Shown here in pieces: positions 44,382-59,377 of a DNA stretch of 61,921 bases (the first letter of the stretch is position 1; every line of letters starts with the position of its first letter). Position numbers and translations under genes: made by a program. Where the stretch lies: NCBI GenBank assembly GCA_902796345.1, contig CADBOF010000031.1:1-61921 (forward strand), in the 5' to 3' direction. The notes beneath the pieces were generated by a model. That model did no database searches. It was given only the letters and a program-made list of their open reading frames with translations, and was not told the DNA's origin. The stretch comes from an uncultured Pseudomonadota bacterium (lineage in GTDB: Bacteria; Pseudomonadota; Alphaproteobacteria; RUG11792).

Positions 44382-44426
44382 TAACGATTTTCGTTATACA
44401 ACAGGGGCGTATGTCCCTGTTTTTTT
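44381..44426 (+). terminator. Hairpins with a U-run between rplL and rpoB (attenuator-like)
   Basis: ATAACGA (44381-44387) pairs with TCGTTAT (44391-44397). Just after it, ACAGGG (44401-44406) pairs with CCCTGT (44415-44420), followed by six or seven T. The second is a typical intrinsic terminator. Because rpoB follows on the same strand, it probably works as a partial terminator, as the rplL-rpoB attenuator does in E. coli, or rpoB has its own promoter in the next 107 bases. Confidence 0.7.
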
Positions 44427-44533
44427 GTAAGAAATGCTTACCGTGAAATGAGCGTTTCGTTTGTTTGTTGTTTATACGTAATGTATACGACAAGCAAAAG
44501 AGTTGTTGTTAAATATTTTTAAAAAAGGTTGTT

Positions 44534-47500
44534 ATGAAAAGATCTTATACCGGAAGGAAACGTTTCCGAAAGAATTTTGGAAAAATTCGGTCTATTATTG
44601 ATTTACCGAATTTGATATCGTTACAAAACGATTCGTTCGAGTCGTTTCTCCAATATAAAACTCCTCCGAATGAAATGAAAAATGTAGGCTTATTAAAAAT
44701 ATTTAATTCAATTTTTCCAATATCGGATTCTTTAAAAAAATCGCGACTAGAGTTTCATGGATATGAATTTGACGAACCAAAGTATAGCGAATCCGAATGC
44801 AAAAGAAGAGGCGGTACGTATGCTGCCGGATTGAGGGCAAAGTTTCGATTAATAATATATGACAAAGACGACAATAATGGCGATTGCTTTGTTAAATCTA
44901 TGAAAGATCAAGACGTCTATCTCGGAGATATGCCTGTAATGACAGATAAAGGAACATTCATTTTTAACGGAATTGAGCGAGTCATTGTTTCTCAAATGCA
45001 TAGGAGCCCCGGCGTATTTTTCGGTCACGATTTAGGGAGAACACATAATTCTGGAAAGTTGCTATTCTCTGCGCGAATAATACCTTATAGGGGCTCGTGG
45101 ATTGATTTCGAATTCGACTACCGAGATGTGTTGTATGTAAGGTTTGACAGAAAACGAAAAGTTCTCGCATCAACATTTTTAATGTGTTTATACAATGAAG
45201 AAACAGAAAAATATTTAAGAGAATTAGGCGATGCAGAACCTGACCCAGCCCTTATTTCCGGAATGTCAAGAGAAGATATTATCAAAACGTTTTACGATGT
45301 TGTGGAATATAAATTAGTTAATAATGGATGGGCTGTTCCTTTTGATGATAGGCTTTTTAAAAATAAGAGGTTAGTTTTCGACCTGATAAACGCAGAAACA
45401 GGAGAGGTTGTAGCAAAAGCCGGTGATAGACTTAATGCCAGAAAAATTACTCTTTTAAAAAATAGTGGTCTAAAAGAAATACTTATAGGAACTGACGATA
45501 TATATGGTAAACGCATTGCTTGTGATGTAATAAATGAACAAACTGGTGAAATTTATTGCGAAGCAGGAACAAAAATAACGGAAGATCTTATTGACAAAAT
45601 AAGTCCTCAAATATCAGGGCATATAAAAATTGTTGTTTGTGACAACGTTGACGTCGGCGATTTTATGTTAAATACGTTGGATGTTACCCAATGTCCAAAT
45701 AGGGATGAAGCTCTTTGTGAGTTCTATAAAAGTTTGTACTCTGGGGATGTCCCGACTCCAAGTATGGGAGAAGATCTTTTAAATAATATTATGTGGAATG
45801 AAGATAGATATAATCTATCAGAAGTTGGACGGGCAAAAATAAATGACAGACTTGGATTGAACATTCCTGAAAACGTAAAAACTTTACAAAAAGAGGATAT
45901 ATTAGCAATTATTCGTATTTTGTGTTTGACGAAAAACGGCAAACGAGAAATTGACGATATAGACAATTTAGGCAATAGACGAATTCGTTCAGTCGGAGAA
46001 CTAATAGAAAACCAGTGCCGTACCGGTATGCTCAAGCTTGAAAAAAGTATTCGCGAAAAAATGTCATCAGTCGATGTAGAAAACTACATTCCAAGTGATT
46101 TGCTAAACGCCAAAGCTCTTATAACATCTGTAAAAGACTTTTTTGTTACATCACAATTATCTCAATTCATGGATCAAACAAACCCGTTGTCGGAAGTTAC
46201 ACACAAACGACGCTTATCAGCTTTAGGCCCCGGCGGATTGTCTCGCGAAAGAGCAGGGTTTGAGGTTCGAGATGTACATCCGACACATTATTCACGACTT
46301 TGTCCTATCGAAACCCCTGAAGGTCAAAATATAGGACTTATAACTTCTCTTGCTTGTTATGCGCGAATAAATAAGTTTGGTTTTATAGAAGCGCCTTATC
46401 GAAAAATCGTTGACGGGAAAGTAACAAATGAATTTCGGTATATGACTGCCACTGAAGAAGGAAACGAAGTTATAGCCCAGGCGGATATATCAACAGATTC
46501 TGAAGGAAATATAATAGACGAATTATTAATCTGCAGGAAATCAGGGGAAATAGGATATCACCCAAAAAGTGAAATTACTTACGCAGATATTTCTCCTCAA
46601 CAAATAGTTTCTGTAGGTTCGGCGCTTATTCCTTTTTTACACTGTGATGACGCTACCCGTGCACTTATGGGCGCTAATATGCAAAGACAAGCGGTTCCAT
46701 TACTTAGACCAGAAGCTCCGCTCGTCGGTACTGGCATGGAAATGGCTGTTGCTCGCGATTCGGGCGCATCTACTGTTGCAAAAAGAGGAGGCATTGTTGA
46801 TCTAGTGGATGCCAATAGAATTGTTGTTAGGGTAAAGGATCCAAAGTCTGTAGCCGATATATACACCCTATCGAAATTTCAATGTTCAAACATGGGGACT
46901 TGCATTAATCAAAAACCTCTTGTAAGCGTAGGAGATGTAATAGAACCAGGAGATATAATAGCAGACGGTCCAGCTGTAGATAATGGAGAATTAGCTTTAG
47001 GACGAAATTTACTTGTTGCGTTTATGTCGTGGAATGGGTATTCGTACGAGGATAGTGTTACTCTTTCGGAAAAACTTGTAAAAGAAGATGCTCTCACATC
47101 TATACATATAGAGAGTTTTGAAATAATGGCAAGGGACACGAAATTGGGAAATGAAGAAATAACAAGAGATATTCCAAACATTGCCGAAGAAAGCTTAAAA
47201 AACCTAGATGAAACGGGAATTGTTTATGTTGGAGCGGAAGTTAACCCAGGAGATATATTAGTTGGAAAAGTAACGCCAAAAGGTGAGACAATAATGAGTC
47301 CGGAAGAGAAACTTTTAAGAGCTATCTTTAATGAGAAGTCCTCAGATGTAAAAGATAGTTCGTTTAGGGTTCCACCTGGAGTTTCTGGTACTGTGGTTGA
47401 AGTACGTGTTCTAACACGAAAAGGAGTTGAAAAAGACGAACGAACGTTGGCTGTTGAACGTCAGCAAGTAGAAAGACTTGTTAAGGACCGTGAGGCTGAA

Positions 47501-48802
47501 ATTTCTATTTCAGAAAAGACGTATTCTCGACTTTTGCGCGAAAAAATGGCGGGGCATAAAGCAATTTCAGGCGTTAATAATATTGATAACCCTGAGCTTA
47601 CAGAAGATTTATTGAAAAAAATGCCTTTTAGTCAGTTACGTGAAATTAAGTTTGCAGAAAAGTCGTTACAAGAAGAAATAGATACTCATCTCAAGCAGTT
47701 TGATGAGAAGGTTAAATATCTTCAATCACACTTTGATGAAGGAATTTATAAACTGAAAAAAGGCGATGACTTGCCCGCCGGAGTTTTAAAAATAATAAAA
47801 GTTTTTGTGGCTCAAAAACGCAAAATACAGCCCGGAGATAAAATGGCAGGACGACACGGAGACAAAGGAGTTGTTGCCAGAGTGTTGCCGGTTGAGGATA
47901 TGCCTTACTTAGAGGACGGCACTCCTGTTGATATAGTGCTTAATCCATTGAGTTTGCCTTCAAGGATGAATTTAGGGCAAATATTGGAAACACACCTTGG
48001 AGCGTCGGCTCATGAGCTTGGTGTGCAGATCAAAATGGCAATGGAAGAATACAGAAAAAACAATACAAAACTGTCTGATGTACGCCAAAAAGTGTGTGAT
48101 ATTTATGAAAATAAAGATGATATAGATGATATTAATAAACTTAGTGATAAGGATTTTGTTACACTAGCAGACAATTTAAGTAACGGTGTTCCAATGGCTA
48201 CGCCAGTTTTTGATGGAGCAAAGCTTGATGATATAGAGCATTATCTACAAAAAGCTGGATTGGATACATCGGGACAAGTAACGCTTTATGATGGTCGCAC
48301 AGGCGAGCCGTTTGATAGGAAAGTTACCGTTGGATATAAATATATGCTTAAGTTGCACCACTTGGTTGACGATAAAATACATGCCCGTTCCGTCGGACCT
48401 TATAGCCTTATTACACAACAGCCATTAGGAGGTAAAGCTCAATTTGGAGGGCAAAGATTTGGAGAAATGGAAGTCTGGGCGTTGGAAAGCTACGGTGCTG
48501 CGTATACGTTAAACGAAATAGTTACAGTAAAATCCGATGACGTAGACGGTCGTGTAAGAACGTATAACAACATAATTAAGGATATCAATACAGGAACAAC
48601 GTACGGGTCTCCTGAATCATTCCATGTGCTGTTAAAAGAAGTTATGGCCTTGGGTCTCAATATGGTACTCGAATCTTCCGAAAAGGAATGTGAAGATTGT
48701 TGTGACGAAAATTCAGAGGGCGATAATGATTATGACAAATCAGATGATACGGATTTAAAACAAAAATCTGTTATGCGTAAGTTTGGTTTATTACAGGAGT
48801 AA
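44534..48802 (+). CDS. rpoB: RNA polymerase subunit beta
   Basis: The 1422-residue catalytic subunit has the rifampicin-pocket segment [27 protein letters not shown], the [13 protein letters not shown] motif and the C-terminal [20 protein letters not shown]. An acidic tail insert ([20 protein letters not shown]) precedes the final KFGLLQE and is longer than usual. The residues of the rifampicin cluster that can be read (the S, Q, D, H and R positions) are wild-type. Confidence 0.98.
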   Translation: MKRSYTGRKRFRKNFGKIRSIIDLPNLISLQNDSFESFLQYKTPPNEMKNVGLLKIFNSIFPISDSLKKSRLEFHGYEFDEPKYSESECKRRGGTYAAGLRAKFRLIIYDKDDNNGDCFVKSMKDQDVYLGDMPVMTDKGTFIFNGIERVIVSQMHRSPGVFFGHDLGRTHNSGKLLFSARIIPYRGSWIDFEFDYRDVLYVRFDRKRKVLASTFLMCLYNEETEKYLRELGDAEPDPALISGMSREDIIKTFYDVVEYKLVNNGWAVPFDDRLFKNKRLVFDLINAETGEVVAKAGDRLNARKITLLKNSGLKEILIGTDDIYGKRIACDVINEQTGEIYCEAGTKITEDLIDKISPQISGHIKIVVCDNVDVGDFMLNTLDVTQCPNRDEALCEFYKSLYSGDVPTPSMGEDLLNNIMWNEDRYNLSEVGRAKINDRLGLNIPENVKTLQKEDILAIIRILCLTKNGKREIDDIDNLGNRRIRSVGELIENQCRTGMLKLEKSIREKMSSVDVENYIPSDLLNAKALITSVKDFFVTSQLSQFMDQTNPLSEVTHKRRLSALGPGGLSRERAGFEVRDVHPTHYSRLCPIETPEGQNIGLITSLACYARINKFGFIEAPYRKIVDGKVTNEFRYMTATEEGNEVIAQADISTDSEGNIIDELLICRKSGEIGYHPKSEITYADISPQQIVSVGSALIPFLHCDDATRALMGANMQRQAVPLLRPEAPLVGTGMEMAVARDSGASTVAKRGGIVDLVDANRIVVRVKDPKSVADIYTLSKFQCSNMGTCINQKPLVSVGDVIEPGDIIADGPAVDNGELALGRNLLVAFMSWNGYSYEDSVTLSEKLVKEDALTSIHIESFEIMARDTKLGNEEITRDIPNIAEESLKNLDETGIVYVGAEVNPGDILVGKVTPKGETIMSPEEKLLRAIFNEKSSDVKDSSFRVPPGVSGTVVEVRVLTRKGVEKDERTLAVERQQVERLVKDREAEISISEKTYSRLLREKMAGHKAISGVNNIDNPELTEDLLKKMPFSQLREIKFAEKSLQEEIDTHLKQFDEKVKYLQSHFDEGIYKLKKGDDLPAGVLKIIKVFVAQKRKIQPGDKMAGRHGDKGVVARVLPVEDMPYLEDGTPVDIVLNPLSLPSRMNLGQILETHLGASAHELGVQIKMAMEEYRKNNTKLSDVRQKVCDIYENKDDIDDINKLSDKDFVTLADNLSNGVPMATPVFDGAKLDDIEHYLQKAGLDTSGQVTLYDGRTGEPFDRKVTVGYKYMLKLHHLVDDKIHARSVGPYSLITQQPLGGKAQFGGQRFGEMEVWALESYGAAYTLNEIVTVKSDDVDGRVRTYNNIIKDINTGTTYGSPESFHVLLKEVMALGLNMVLESSEKECEDCCDENSEGDNDYDKSDDTDLKQKSVMRKFGLLQE

Positions 48803-48807
48803 AAGAT

Positions 48808-51800
48808 ATGCAAAGTTTAAAAAATGATAGTTTTGGAATAATTAAAAATTTTGATTCAATAAGGATTTCGATAGCAAGCCCTGAAGACATACGTTCGTGG
48901 TCTTTTGGCGAAGTAAAAAAACCCGAAACAATAAATTATAGGACATTTAAGCCCGAGCGAGATGGTCTATTTTGTGCTAGAATCTTCGGTCCAGTAAAGG
49001 ATTATGAGTGTGGATGCGGAAAATACAAACGCATGAAATACAAAGGTGTTATATGCGAAAAATGCGGAGTCGAAGTTAACGTAAGTCGTGTTCGTCGTGA
49101 ACGCATGGGGCATATAGAGCTTGCGGCACCAGTTGCTCATGTATGGTTTTTAAAATCAATTCCAAGTCATATTTCGATAGTTTTAGATCGTGGCGTTAAA
49201 GAACTTGAGAAAATTTTGTATTTTGAAAAGTACGTAATTCTAGATCCAGGAATGACGAACTATAAAAAGTACGATACGATATCCGAACAAGAGTATAACG
49301 ACATACTAGCCACACTACAAGAACACGAGATTGAGTGTTTTAAGGTGGGAATTGGGGCTGATGCTGTTAGAACAATGCTCGAAGATTTAGATTTAGACAA
49401 AGAAATTTTAAAAATAACAGAAGAACTACCAACTTGTACTTTGGATTTAAAAAAGAAGAAACTTGTAAGGCGTCTCAAATTATTAAAAGCTTTCAAAACG
49501 TCAGGAACGGCTCCTGAAAACATGATATTAACAGTGCTTCCTGTAATTCCTCCTGATTTGAGACCACTTGTTGCGTTAGAAGGCGGGCGTTTTGCTACGA
49601 GCGACTTGAATGATTTGTACAGGAGAATTATTAATAGGAATAATAGGCTTAAGCGTTTGCTAGGGCATTCAATAACTCCAGATGTTGTTATTCGAAATGA
49701 AAAAAGGATGTTGCAAGAAGCTGTTGACGCTTTATTTGATAATAAACGTCGCGGAAATAAAGCGGTTACTGGTCCTGGTAAGAGACCATTAAAATCGTTG
49801 TCAGAAATGTTAAAAGGAAAACAAGGTCGATTTAGGCAAAACCTGCTTGGTAAACGTGTTGACTATTCTGGGCGTTCGGTTATTACTGTAGGTCCAGAAT
49901 TAAAATTGCATCAGTGCGGTTTGCCTAAAGCGATGGCTTTAGAGTTGTTTAAACCTTTTGTTTTTGCAAAACTAGAAAAATACGGTTTTTCTGGAAATCT
50001 TAAAGCGTCACAGAGAATCGTTGAACAAGGAAAATCTGAAGTTTGGGATATTTTGGAAGAAGTAATAAGGGAACATCCAGTATTACTAAATCGCGCCCCG
50101 ACGTTGCACAGACTTAGTATACAAGCATTCGAGCCGATATTAACTGAGGGAAAGTCGATAAAACTGCATCCGCTTGTATGCGCGGCATTTAATGCTGACT
50201 TTGATGGTGATCAAATGGCTGTTCACGTTCCGCTGTCAATAGAAGCACAACTCGAGGCAAGAATATTAATGCTTTCGACAAATAATATATTAAGTCCGGC
50301 AAGTGGCAAACCTATAGTTGTTCCGTCAAAAGATATGGTTCTTGGCGTGTATTGGCTTACTTTAGAACTTTCTGGATTACCTAATGAAGGTCATTATTAT
50401 TCAGATTTAAATGAAATATATTATGCTCTTCAGGAAAAGTTGATTACATATCAAACAAAAATAAAAACAAGAGTTCCTTATTACGACGACAAAGGTTTTG
50501 CCGATTATAAAACTGTTGAGACAACGCCTGGCAGGGTTATTTTTTATCAAATATTTCCTCACAACAAAAACTTACCATTTGAGTTAGCAAATAAACTTCA
50601 AACATCAACAGAAATTTCAGCTCTTATTGATGCAATATACTTTTTTTGCGGGCAGAAAGAAACAGCAATATTTGCAGACAAGATAATGGAAATGGGCTTC
50701 AAGTACATGACACTGTCCGGAATATCGTATGGCAAAGATGATTTGATAATTCCAAAAGAGAAAAAAACGTTGATCTCAGAAACCGAAGCTTTAGTTAACG
50801 AATACGAACAGCAGTATCTAGATGGGTTTATAACTCAAGGAGAGAAATACAATAAAGTAATTGATGCATGGAGTAAGTGCGGAGACAAAGTATCTGACGC
50901 ACTTATGAAAGAAGTTTCAAAAGTTGAACCTGGAAAACAGCCGAATTCTGTATATATGATGATGCATTCGAAAGCTAGAGGTTCTATGGCTCAATTGAGG
51001 CAGTCGTCTGGTATGAGAGGTCTTATGGCAAAGCCTACTGGTGAAATTATTGAAACGCCGATTATTTCTAGCTTCAAAGAAGGATTATCTGTTCTCGAGT
51101 ATTTCACGTCTACACACGGAAGTCGTAAAGGTCTTACAGACACCGCATTAAAAACAGCAAATTCAGGTTATCTTACTCGAAGACTTGTTGATGTCGCAAA
51201 TGATTGCGTCGTTATAGAAGATGATTGCAAAACAAGCCAAGGTGTAATGATGAAGCCAATTTATGATGGAGCAAATGCAATTATCTCTTTAAAAGAGAGA
51301 ATTTTGGGACGTTATGCGGCATCTGATATAGTCAATCCGATGAACGGTACACTGATTTTGCCACGGAACGGATTTATTGACGAGTATAAAGTTCAGGATA
51401 TTATTAATGCCGGTATTGATGAAGTTTACGTACGAAGTGCTGTAACTTGCGAAACAAAAAACGGAATATGTGTTAAGTGTTACGGACGAGATTTAGCTCG
51501 GGGAGAACCAGTAAGTATAGGCGAAGCAATAGGAGTTATTGCAGCTCAATCAATAGGTGAGCCAGGAACTCAACTTACAATGAGAACTTTCCACATAGGA
51601 GGAACTGCTCAGAAGAATTCGGAACAGTCAGGAATTGAGGCGTCAATGAATGCTCACGTTTCATTTAAAAATATGTCAATTGCGGTAAACTCCACCGGAG
51701 AGAACATTGTCCTTTCGAAAAAGTCAGAAATAGCATTGGTAGACAAAAACGGACGCGAACGTCTTTCATATAAAATTCCATATGGTGCCATACTTCGGGT

Positions 51801-52929
51801 AAAAGCTGGAGATTTCGTTAAATCTGGAACAGTCATTGCAGAATGGGATCCTTATACGACACCGATCGTGTGTGAAGTTAATGGCTTTGTTAAATATGAG
51901 GACTTAATTGATGGAGTATCTATTAAGGAAGTAACCGATGAAGTAACCGGAATATCGAGTAAAACCGTTGTCGACTGGAAATCTGTAAATAGGTCTTCAG
52001 AATTTAAGCCACATATTGTTATTGTTGATGAAAACGGAAAAATAATAATATCTTCAAATAAAACTGAGGCTAAATATTATTTGCCGATAGGGGCTTTTAT
52101 AAATATAAGTGAAGGTAGTTGTATAAAAGCCGGAGACGTTATTGCTAAGCTTCCTAAAGATGTAACAAAAACAAAAGATATTACTGGAGGTTTGCCTCGT
52201 GTATCTGAATTATTCGAAGCACGAGAACCAAGAAACCCGGCTATAATTTCAGACATTGACGGATATGTTGAAATTGGTAAAGATTATAAATCAAAAAAAC
52301 GGATCAAAATTGTCTCAGAATCTGATGAAAATGTATTTAAGGAATATCTTATATCAAAAAGTAAGCCAATCGTTGTTCATGATGGAGACATTGTTAAAAA
52401 AGGAGAAATTCTTGTAGATGGCAATGTCGTTTTACAGGATGTACTTAGAATAATGGGGGTTGAATTCTTAGCTAAGTATTTCGTTGATGAAGTTCAAAAA
52501 GTTTATAGATTACAAGGCGTTGCTGTTAACGATAAACATATTGAAGTTATTTTGAGACAAATGTTACGTAAACGAGAAATCGTAGATCCTGGAGATTCTA
52601 TGTATATTTTAGGGGATGAAATAGATTGGTCTGAGTTGGAAAAAGAAAATGCTACGTTATTATCAAATGGGCAAAGACCAATTCGAACGGTTCGAATACT
52701 CGAGGGTATCACTCGAGCCGCACTTCATACTGAGTCATTTATTTCTGCTGCATCGTTCCAAGAAACAACACGGGTGCTTACAGATGCTGCGTTATATGGG
52801 AAAACAGATCTACTTGAGGGGTTGAAGGAAAATGTAATAACAGGTCGTCCAATACCAGCTGGTACAGGCAGTGTTATAAGACAATGGAAGAATGCTGAAA
52901 AATTAAAACGTGCTACAAATGTTGCATAA
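48808..52929 (+). CDS. rpoC: RNA polymerase subunit beta'
   Basis: The 1373-residue subunit carries the N-terminal zinc ribbon ([20 protein letters not shown]), the metal-binding NADFDGD at 462-468, the bridge-helix/trigger-loop region ([23 protein letters not shown]) and the second cysteine cluster near [13 protein letters not shown]. It follows rpoB by five bases and ends at a strong terminator. The usual rpsL-rpsG-fusA-tuf genes do not follow. Confidence 0.98.
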   Translation: MQSLKNDSFGIIKNFDSIRISIASPEDIRSWSFGEVKKPETINYRTFKPERDGLFCARIFGPVKDYECGCGKYKRMKYKGVICEKCGVEVNVSRVRRERMGHIELAAPVAHVWFLKSIPSHISIVLDRGVKELEKILYFEKYVILDPGMTNYKKYDTISEQEYNDILATLQEHEIECFKVGIGADAVRTMLEDLDLDKEILKITEELPTCTLDLKKKKLVRRLKLLKAFKTSGTAPENMILTVLPVIPPDLRPLVALEGGRFATSDLNDLYRRIINRNNRLKRLLGHSITPDVVIRNEKRMLQEAVDALFDNKRRGNKAVTGPGKRPLKSLSEMLKGKQGRFRQNLLGKRVDYSGRSVITVGPELKLHQCGLPKAMALELFKPFVFAKLEKYGFSGNLKASQRIVEQGKSEVWDILEEVIREHPVLLNRAPTLHRLSIQAFEPILTEGKSIKLHPLVCAAFNADFDGDQMAVHVPLSIEAQLEARILMLSTNNILSPASGKPIVVPSKDMVLGVYWLTLELSGLPNEGHYYSDLNEIYYALQEKLITYQTKIKTRVPYYDDKGFADYKTVETTPGRVIFYQIFPHNKNLPFELANKLQTSTEISALIDAIYFFCGQKETAIFADKIMEMGFKYMTLSGISYGKDDLIIPKEKKTLISETEALVNEYEQQYLDGFITQGEKYNKVIDAWSKCGDKVSDALMKEVSKVEPGKQPNSVYMMMHSKARGSMAQLRQSSGMRGLMAKPTGEIIETPIISSFKEGLSVLEYFTSTHGSRKGLTDTALKTANSGYLTRRLVDVANDCVVIEDDCKTSQGVMMKPIYDGANAIISLKERILGRYAASDIVNPMNGTLILPRNGFIDEYKVQDIINAGIDEVYVRSAVTCETKNGICVKCYGRDLARGEPVSIGEAIGVIAAQSIGEPGTQLTMRTFHIGGTAQKNSEQSGIEASMNAHVSFKNMSIAVNSTGENIVLSKKSEIALVDKNGRERLSYKIPYGAILRVKAGDFVKSGTVIAEWDPYTTPIVCEVNGFVKYEDLIDGVSIKEVTDEVTGISSKTVVDWKSVNRSSEFKPHIVIVDENGKIIISSNKTEAKYYLPIGAFINISEGSCIKAGDVIAKLPKDVTKTKDITGGLPRVSELFEAREPRNPAIISDIDGYVEIGKDYKSKKRIKIVSESDENVFKEYLISKSKPIVVHDGDIVKKGEILVDGNVVLQDVLRIMGVEFLAKYFVDEVQKVYRLQGVAVNDKHIEVILRQMLRKREIVDPGDSMYILGDEIDWSELEKENATLLSNGQRPIRTVRILEGITRAALHTESFISAASFQETTRVLTDAALYGKTDLLEGLKENVITGRPIPAGTGSVIRQWKNAEKLKRATNVA

Positions 52930-52955
52930 AAGGAAGCTTTCGCTTCCTTTTTTTT
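52930..52955 (+). terminator. Intrinsic terminator after rpoC
   Basis: AAGGAAGC (52930-52937) pairs with GCTTCCTT (52942-52949) around TTTC, followed by a T-run to 52955. The stop codon of rpoC ends one base before the stem. Confidence 0.92.
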
Positions 52956-52957
52956 AA

Positions 52958-54730
<1,773 letters not shown>

Positions 54731-54755
54731 CAGTTTTTCTTGATACATTAAAACA

Positions 54756-54783
54756 AAAACAGCGATTGTGCGAACGCTGTTTT
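54756..54783. terminator. Bidirectional terminator between ligA and glyS
   Basis: AAAACAGCG (54756-54764) pairs perfectly with CGCTGTTTT (54775-54783) around a ten-base loop. A-rich sequence on one side and T-rich on the other make it usable by both convergent genes; it lies 26 bases after ligA and five after glyS. Confidence 0.85.
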
Positions 54784-54787
54784 GTAA

Positions 54788-56791
54788 TTATAACGTCAGT
54801 AACGAAGTTGGAAAAACATTTTCCACTAAATTTATATACAGTTTTAATAGTGTAAAATTCTGGTTTCTTATATTATCATCAGCGTCGTTGATCAACACAT
54901 TGTCGCACGCATCTAAAACTAAATTACTTATATTGACAATATTTTCAAAATTTACATCAGGTGTGATTAATTTATCATAAAGTTTTTTCATGTATTCATT
55001 ATTACCACTATATTTGAAATTTTCGGACGATAGAACAAAATTGTTGAGAATACCAGTGACACGTTTATATGCACTTTTGATTACGTCAAAATTTGGTTGT
55101 TTATTTAATTTATCAACTTTAATTACTTCGTTTTTTATATTTTTAAACTCATTGTTTGAAAAATCGCATTTATCTACGATTTTCTGACATAAATCGAAAT
55201 CAACAGGACACGTTTCTGATAAATAAACTATTAACCGATCTTTCAAGAAAGTTATTACGTACTCCTTAACTGATGACGATAACGCTATTCCTTGATCGGC
55301 ATACGCGGTGATTAACGTTTCGATATACCAAGTAAATTCGTCTTCTAGTATATCGTGAGGTAAATTAAAAATAAGTCTTATTATACTAACAGCAGCCCGT
55401 CTTAATGCAAAAGGATCTTTTGAACCAGTAGGTTTTATACCGACACCCAAAAAACCGACTAACGTATCTAACTTATCGAAAAAAGAAACTCTGGAACCTA
55501 AAAATGTTTTTGGAAGATTATCTCCCGCTCCTGCTGGTTTATAGTGATCGCTGATAGCTTCGCAAACTTCCGAAACCTCACCTTGTTCAGATGCGTAAAT
55601 TCTACCCATAATTCCTTGAAGCTCCGGGAACTCTCCTACCATCTGAGAAACGAGGTCTGCTTTACATAAAGCAATAACTCGATGCTCTTCTGGAGAGTTA
55701 GCTATTGACATCATCCTGTCAATCTTTTGAGCCATTGTGCCTAATTTTTCATGAAACACAACATTTGACAAACGGTTTGCATATGCTTCTAAAGTTACAT
55801 CTGTGTCTTCCTTATAAAAAAACATCGCATCACTAAGCCGTGCCCGTAGTACCCGTTCAAATCCTTTTTTCATTGTTTCTGTAATAGGTACATTAGTAAC
55901 TGTTGCAAAAAACGGTGCTATATTACTGTCAGGGTATGTAAGTGTGAAATACTTCTGATGTACTCGCATTGACGTTGATAATACTTCCATCGGCAAAGAC
56001 ATGAATTTTTCATTTATATTTCCTATATAAATAAAAGGATATTCAACAAGTCCCGCAACTTCGTTTAACAAACGTTCATCACTTTTTACAACTAATCCCA
56101 TTGACGCTGACTGTTGAGATAGTTCGCTTTCTATATATGTTTTCTTTTTATCAAAATTCAATATTACTTTATTTTCAGTTAATTGTGCTTCGTAATCAGT
56201 GAAATTTTTTATACATATTTTCCCATTAGATAAAAATCTATGTCCATATGTTGTATTTCCTGTTGTAACACCTAAAGATTTTATGTAAACTTCAATAGGT
56301 TTTTCGCCGTATATGCACATAACAGATCTTATTGGTCTTATCCAATAAGAACTCAAAGTTTTGTCTTTTTCTAAATACCAGTGCATTGATTTTTGCCATG
56401 GCATACGAGTTATAAATTCCTCAATAATGTCAGCAAAAAGCGATGTTATATTTTGTCCTGGGATTTCAATATTTAGGTAGTAGTATCCATCACGTTCTTC
56501 TAAATTTTCTTTTGTTTTATTATTTGAATTTAAAAATCCATTTAATACTTGTTCGTTAGCTCCAATTTTTGGACCTCTTTTTGTTTCAGATACTGGACGT
56601 GTATTGTCTGCAAGATCAGTTACAAGTAACGCTAATCTCCTTGGAGAAACGAACGCTTCTACGTTTTCATACTCGATGTTATACTTACATAAAATTTTTA
56701 AAAACAATTCTCTTGCGTCAACAATTGCGTTTTTATGCAATCTTGCAGGAATATCTTCAGTAAAAAATTCTATTAACAGCTCTTTATTCAT
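54788..56791 (-). CDS. glyS: Glycyl-tRNA synthetase beta subunit
   Basis: The beta subunit recognises tRNA-Gly in the alpha2-beta2 enzyme typical of proteobacteria. The 667-residue protein has [17 protein letters not shown] at the start, the RGPKIG segment, [11 protein letters not shown] and [12 protein letters not shown], and a C-terminal helical anticodon-binding-like domain. It overlaps glyQ by eight bases. Confidence 0.95.
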   Translation of the reverse strand: MNKELLIEFFTEDIPARLHKNAIVDARELFLKILCKYNIEYENVEAFVSPRRLALLVTDLADNTRPVSETKRGPKIGANEQVLNGFLNSNNKTKENLEERDGYYYLNIEIPGQNITSLFADIIEEFITRMPWQKSMHWYLEKDKTLSSYWIRPIRSVMCIYGEKPIEVYIKSLGVTTGNTTYGHRFLSNGKICIKNFTDYEAQLTENKVILNFDKKKTYIESELSQQSASMGLVVKSDERLLNEVAGLVEYPFIYIGNINEKFMSLPMEVLSTSMRVHQKYFTLTYPDSNIAPFFATVTNVPITETMKKGFERVLRARLSDAMFFYKEDTDVTLEAYANRLSNVVFHEKLGTMAQKIDRMMSIANSPEEHRVIALCKADLVSQMVGEFPELQGIMGRIYASEQGEVSEVCEAISDHYKPAGAGDNLPKTFLGSRVSFFDKLDTLVGFLGVGIKPTGSKDPFALRRAAVSIIRLIFNLPHDILEDEFTWYIETLITAYADQGIALSSSVKEYVITFLKDRLIVYLSETCPVDFDLCQKIVDKCDFSNNEFKNIKNEVIKVDKLNKQPNFDVIKSAYKRVTGILNNFVLSSENFKYSGNNEYMKKLYDKLITPDVNFENIVNISNLVLDACDNVLINDADDNIRNQNFTLLKLYINLVENVFPTSLLTL

Positions 56792-57725
56792 GATCAGTCT
56801 CTCCTTCTTGTAACGATTTCAACCATGCAGAACAGCAAGCTTTTGCTAATGCGCGTACGCGAGCTATATATCCAGCACGCTCGGTAACCGATATAACTCC
56901 TCTTGCATCTAATAAATTAAAACAGTGATTGGCTTTAACACACTGTTCATATGCAGGCATCACTAAATTATGGGCAAGCAGTTTGTTACATTCTTTTTCA
57001 TAATCATTGAAATGATTTAGCAAAATATCAACTGATGCTACGTCAAAGTTATAACAAGAAAACTCTCGCTCGAAACGCTTTAAAACATCTCCATAAGTAA
57101 GCTTACGTTCATCAGTACGTCCGTTCCAATTTATATCAAAGTGAGTTTCAACATTTTGTATAAATGTCGCTATACGCTCTAATCCATAAGTAATTTCGAC
57201 AGGTGGTACAGAACATTGAATGCCTCCAACTTGCTGAAAGTATGTATACTGCGTTATTTCCATTCCATCGCACCATATTTCCCAACCAACACCTGCTGCT
57301 CCTAATGATGGATTTTCCCAGTCGTCTTCGACAAATCTAATTTCATGGTCGCTTAGATCGAAACCTATCGATTCTAAGCTTTTTAAATATAATTCTTGAG
57401 GATTAACGGGAGCGGGCTTCAAAATTACCTGATATTGAAAATAATATTGTGTTCTATTAGGGTTTTCAGCATATCTGCCATCTTTTGGACGTCTACACGG
57501 CTGAACAAACGCAACATTCCAATAGTCATCTCCAAGTGCCTTTAATGTTGTTACGTAGTGAGATGTGCCAGCTCCTACTTCTGTATCGTAAGGTTGCATT
57601 ATTACACAACCATAATCAGACCAATACTTCTGTAGTCCAAACATTATGTCTTGAAATGATTTTACTTGTTTGCTTGGAGAATGATCGAACGAATCATCAA
57701 TCTTCTCTGAATTATTAGGAAACAT
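56784..57725 (-). CDS. glyQ: Glycyl-tRNA synthetase alpha subunit
   Basis: The alpha subunit is the class II catalytic core for glycine activation. The 313-residue protein has the [21 protein letters not shown] opening and the [11 protein letters not shown] and [19 protein letters not shown] segments of the active site. It precedes glyS and is about 65 bases downstream of tRNA-Arg on the same strand. Confidence 0.96.
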   Translation of the reverse strand: MFPNNSEKIDDSFDHSPSKQVKSFQDIMFGLQKYWSDYGCVIMQPYDTEVGAGTSHYVTTLKALGDDYWNVAFVQPCRRPKDGRYAENPNRTQYYFQYQVILKPAPVNPQELYLKSLESIGFDLSDHEIRFVEDDWENPSLGAAGVGWEIWCDGMEITQYTYFQQVGGIQCSVPPVEITYGLERIATFIQNVETHFDINWNGRTDERKLTYGDVLKRFEREFSCYNFDVASVDILLNHFNDYEKECNKLLAHNLVMPAYEQCVKANHCFNLLDARGVISVTERAGYIARVRALAKACCSAWLKSLQEGETDHE

Positions 57726-57791
57726 GATGAGTTTTCTGCGATTTTTATCCGTAGATAATTATTACACAAAATTAAACCAATTATGAAAAGC

Positions 57792-57868
57792 TGGTGCACT
57801 CGATTGGATTCGAACCAACAACCTTTGCCTCCGGAGGGCAACGCTCTGTCCAATTGAGCTACGAGTAC
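57792..57868 (-). tRNA. tRNA-Arg (CCG)
   Basis: Read on the minus strand the 77-base tRNA has the acceptor GTACTCG paired with CGAGTGC (one U-G), an anticodon stem TTGCC/GGCAA around CTCCGGA with the CCG anticodon, a GGTTCGAATCC T-arm and an encoded CCA. It decodes the CGG arginine codon. It lies between proS and glyQ on the same strand. Confidence 0.93.
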
Positions 57869-57895
57869 ACACCAATAGCATTGTAACACGCCGAG

Positions 57896-59353
57896 TTAGT
57901 AACTCTTAGAAATTATCACGTCTTGCATCGTTTCAGTACCAGTTAAAAAACACTTTCCTAAAGTTCCGCTTTGTTCACTTGGAATACACCGTATAGACAC
58001 AGACAGGTCTTCAAGCTTATTTAAATCATTAGGCAAGCCTGCCCATTTCGCTTTGACAAAGCCCGTGTTACTTTTAAAAAATTCTTCCATTTCATCATAA
58101 GATTTAATGTTTGTAACAATCATACTATTACAAGCGTCTGTTATCTTTTTTGTTAAAATATCATCATGTACACTTATCAATTCATTGACTTTATTTATAA
58201 ATTCGTCAGCTGATACTGTTTCTTTTGATAGGTTATCTGCCCTCTTTGTAAAAAATACGTTTTTATTTTTTACTTCTCTTTGACCTATTTCGCATATGAA
58301 AGGAACGCCCTTTCGTATCCAATTCCATTTTTTGTTTTGAGGAGTGTCGTCCCTTGTATCGACTAATACGCGACATTTAGTTTGTAATCTATTAAGCAGT
58401 TCTTCACAATACTCCAATGTTTCAGTTGATGCTTGAGTTCGAAGCAATGGAATTATTACAACATGATAAGGTGCAATTTCTGATGGCAAATTTAGCCCAT
58501 CGTCATCGCCGTGAGACATTATAAGCCCACCTATTAGCCTCGTAGAAGCTCCCCATGATGTTGTGTATGCATATTGCTGTTTTCCGTCCTTATTTTGAAA
58601 TTGTATATTTGTCGCTTTTGCAAAATTTTGTCCTAAATAATGACTTGTCGCAGATTGCAATGCTTTACAATCTTGCATTATTGACTCAACTGTATACGTT
58701 TCAATAGCTCCAGCAAACCTATCATAATCTGGTTTTCTGCCCGGAATTGCATACATTTTCAAAACGTCTTTTATAAACCATCTATAAACCTCATGCATTT
58801 TTTTGGTTTCAGCAATTGCTTCTTCTTCTGTTGCATGTGCTGTATGTCCCTCTTGCCATAAAAATTCAGAAGTTCTTAAAAACAATCTGGTACGCATTTC
58901 CCAACGAACAACGTTTGCCCACTGATTGATCATTATTGGTAAATCGCGATACGATTTAACCCATCTGGAATACGCTTTTCCTATAATCATTTCTGATGTA
59001 GGCCTAACTGCTAATGGTGTTTCTAATTTTCCTGAAGGAACGAGCTTACCGCCAATTTTTTCAAGTTTATGATGCGTAACTATCGCCATTTCTTTAGCAA
59101 ATCCAGCTACATGTTCGGTTTCCTTTTCAAACAAATCTATTGGTATAAATAAAGGAAAATATGCATTCAAATGTCCTAGTTCTTTAAATTTATTGTCTAA
59201 AATCCTTTGCATTCGCTCCCAAATAGCATAGCCGTATGGTTTTATAACCATACAACCTCGCACATCAGAGTTTTCTGCCAAATCAGCTTTTAAAACCAGT
59301 TCCTGGTACCATTCTGAAAATTTTTCACTTCTTTTTACTTTTAATGCGGACAT
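57896..59353 (-). CDS. proS: Prolyl-tRNA synthetase, eukaryote/archaeal type
   Basis: The enzyme charges tRNA-Pro. The 485-residue product is the short eukaryote/archaeal-like form, shown by WANVVRWEMRTRLFLRTSEFLWQEGHTAHAT, GGLIMSHGDDDGLNLP and a C-terminus ending in tyrosine (IISKSY). The bacterial-type INS editing insert is absent. In the C-terminal zinc domain only part of the four-cysteine set remains (WAG in place of WCG, CFLTG in place of CxxCG), as in several bacterial members. An ATG at 59353 is preferred over 59362. This type is unusual in alphaproteobacteria and suggests ancient horizontal transfer. Confidence 0.95.
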   Translation of the reverse strand: MSALKVKRSEKFSEWYQELVLKADLAENSDVRGCMVIKPYGYAIWERMQRILDNKFKELGHLNAYFPLFIPIDLFEKETEHVAGFAKEMAIVTHHKLEKIGGKLVPSGKLETPLAVRPTSEMIIGKAYSRWVKSYRDLPIMINQWANVVRWEMRTRLFLRTSEFLWQEGHTAHATEEEAIAETKKMHEVYRWFIKDVLKMYAIPGRKPDYDRFAGAIETYTVESIMQDCKALQSATSHYLGQNFAKATNIQFQNKDGKQQYAYTTSWGASTRLIGGLIMSHGDDDGLNLPSEIAPYHVVIIPLLRTQASTETLEYCEELLNRLQTKCRVLVDTRDDTPQNKKWNWIRKGVPFICEIGQREVKNKNVFFTKRADNLSKETVSADEFINKVNELISVHDDILTKKITDACNSMIVTNIKSYDEMEEFFKSNTGFVKAKWAGLPNDLNKLEDLSVSIRCIPSEQSGTLGKCFLTGTETMQDVIISKSY

Positions 59354-59377
59354 AAAAAACAATTATTTATATTCATA

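Noticed and set aside
44007-44401. A 137-codon minus-strand frame rich in alanine and serine opposite rplL
   Set aside because: It mirrors the alanine-rich hinge of rplL; a composition artefact.
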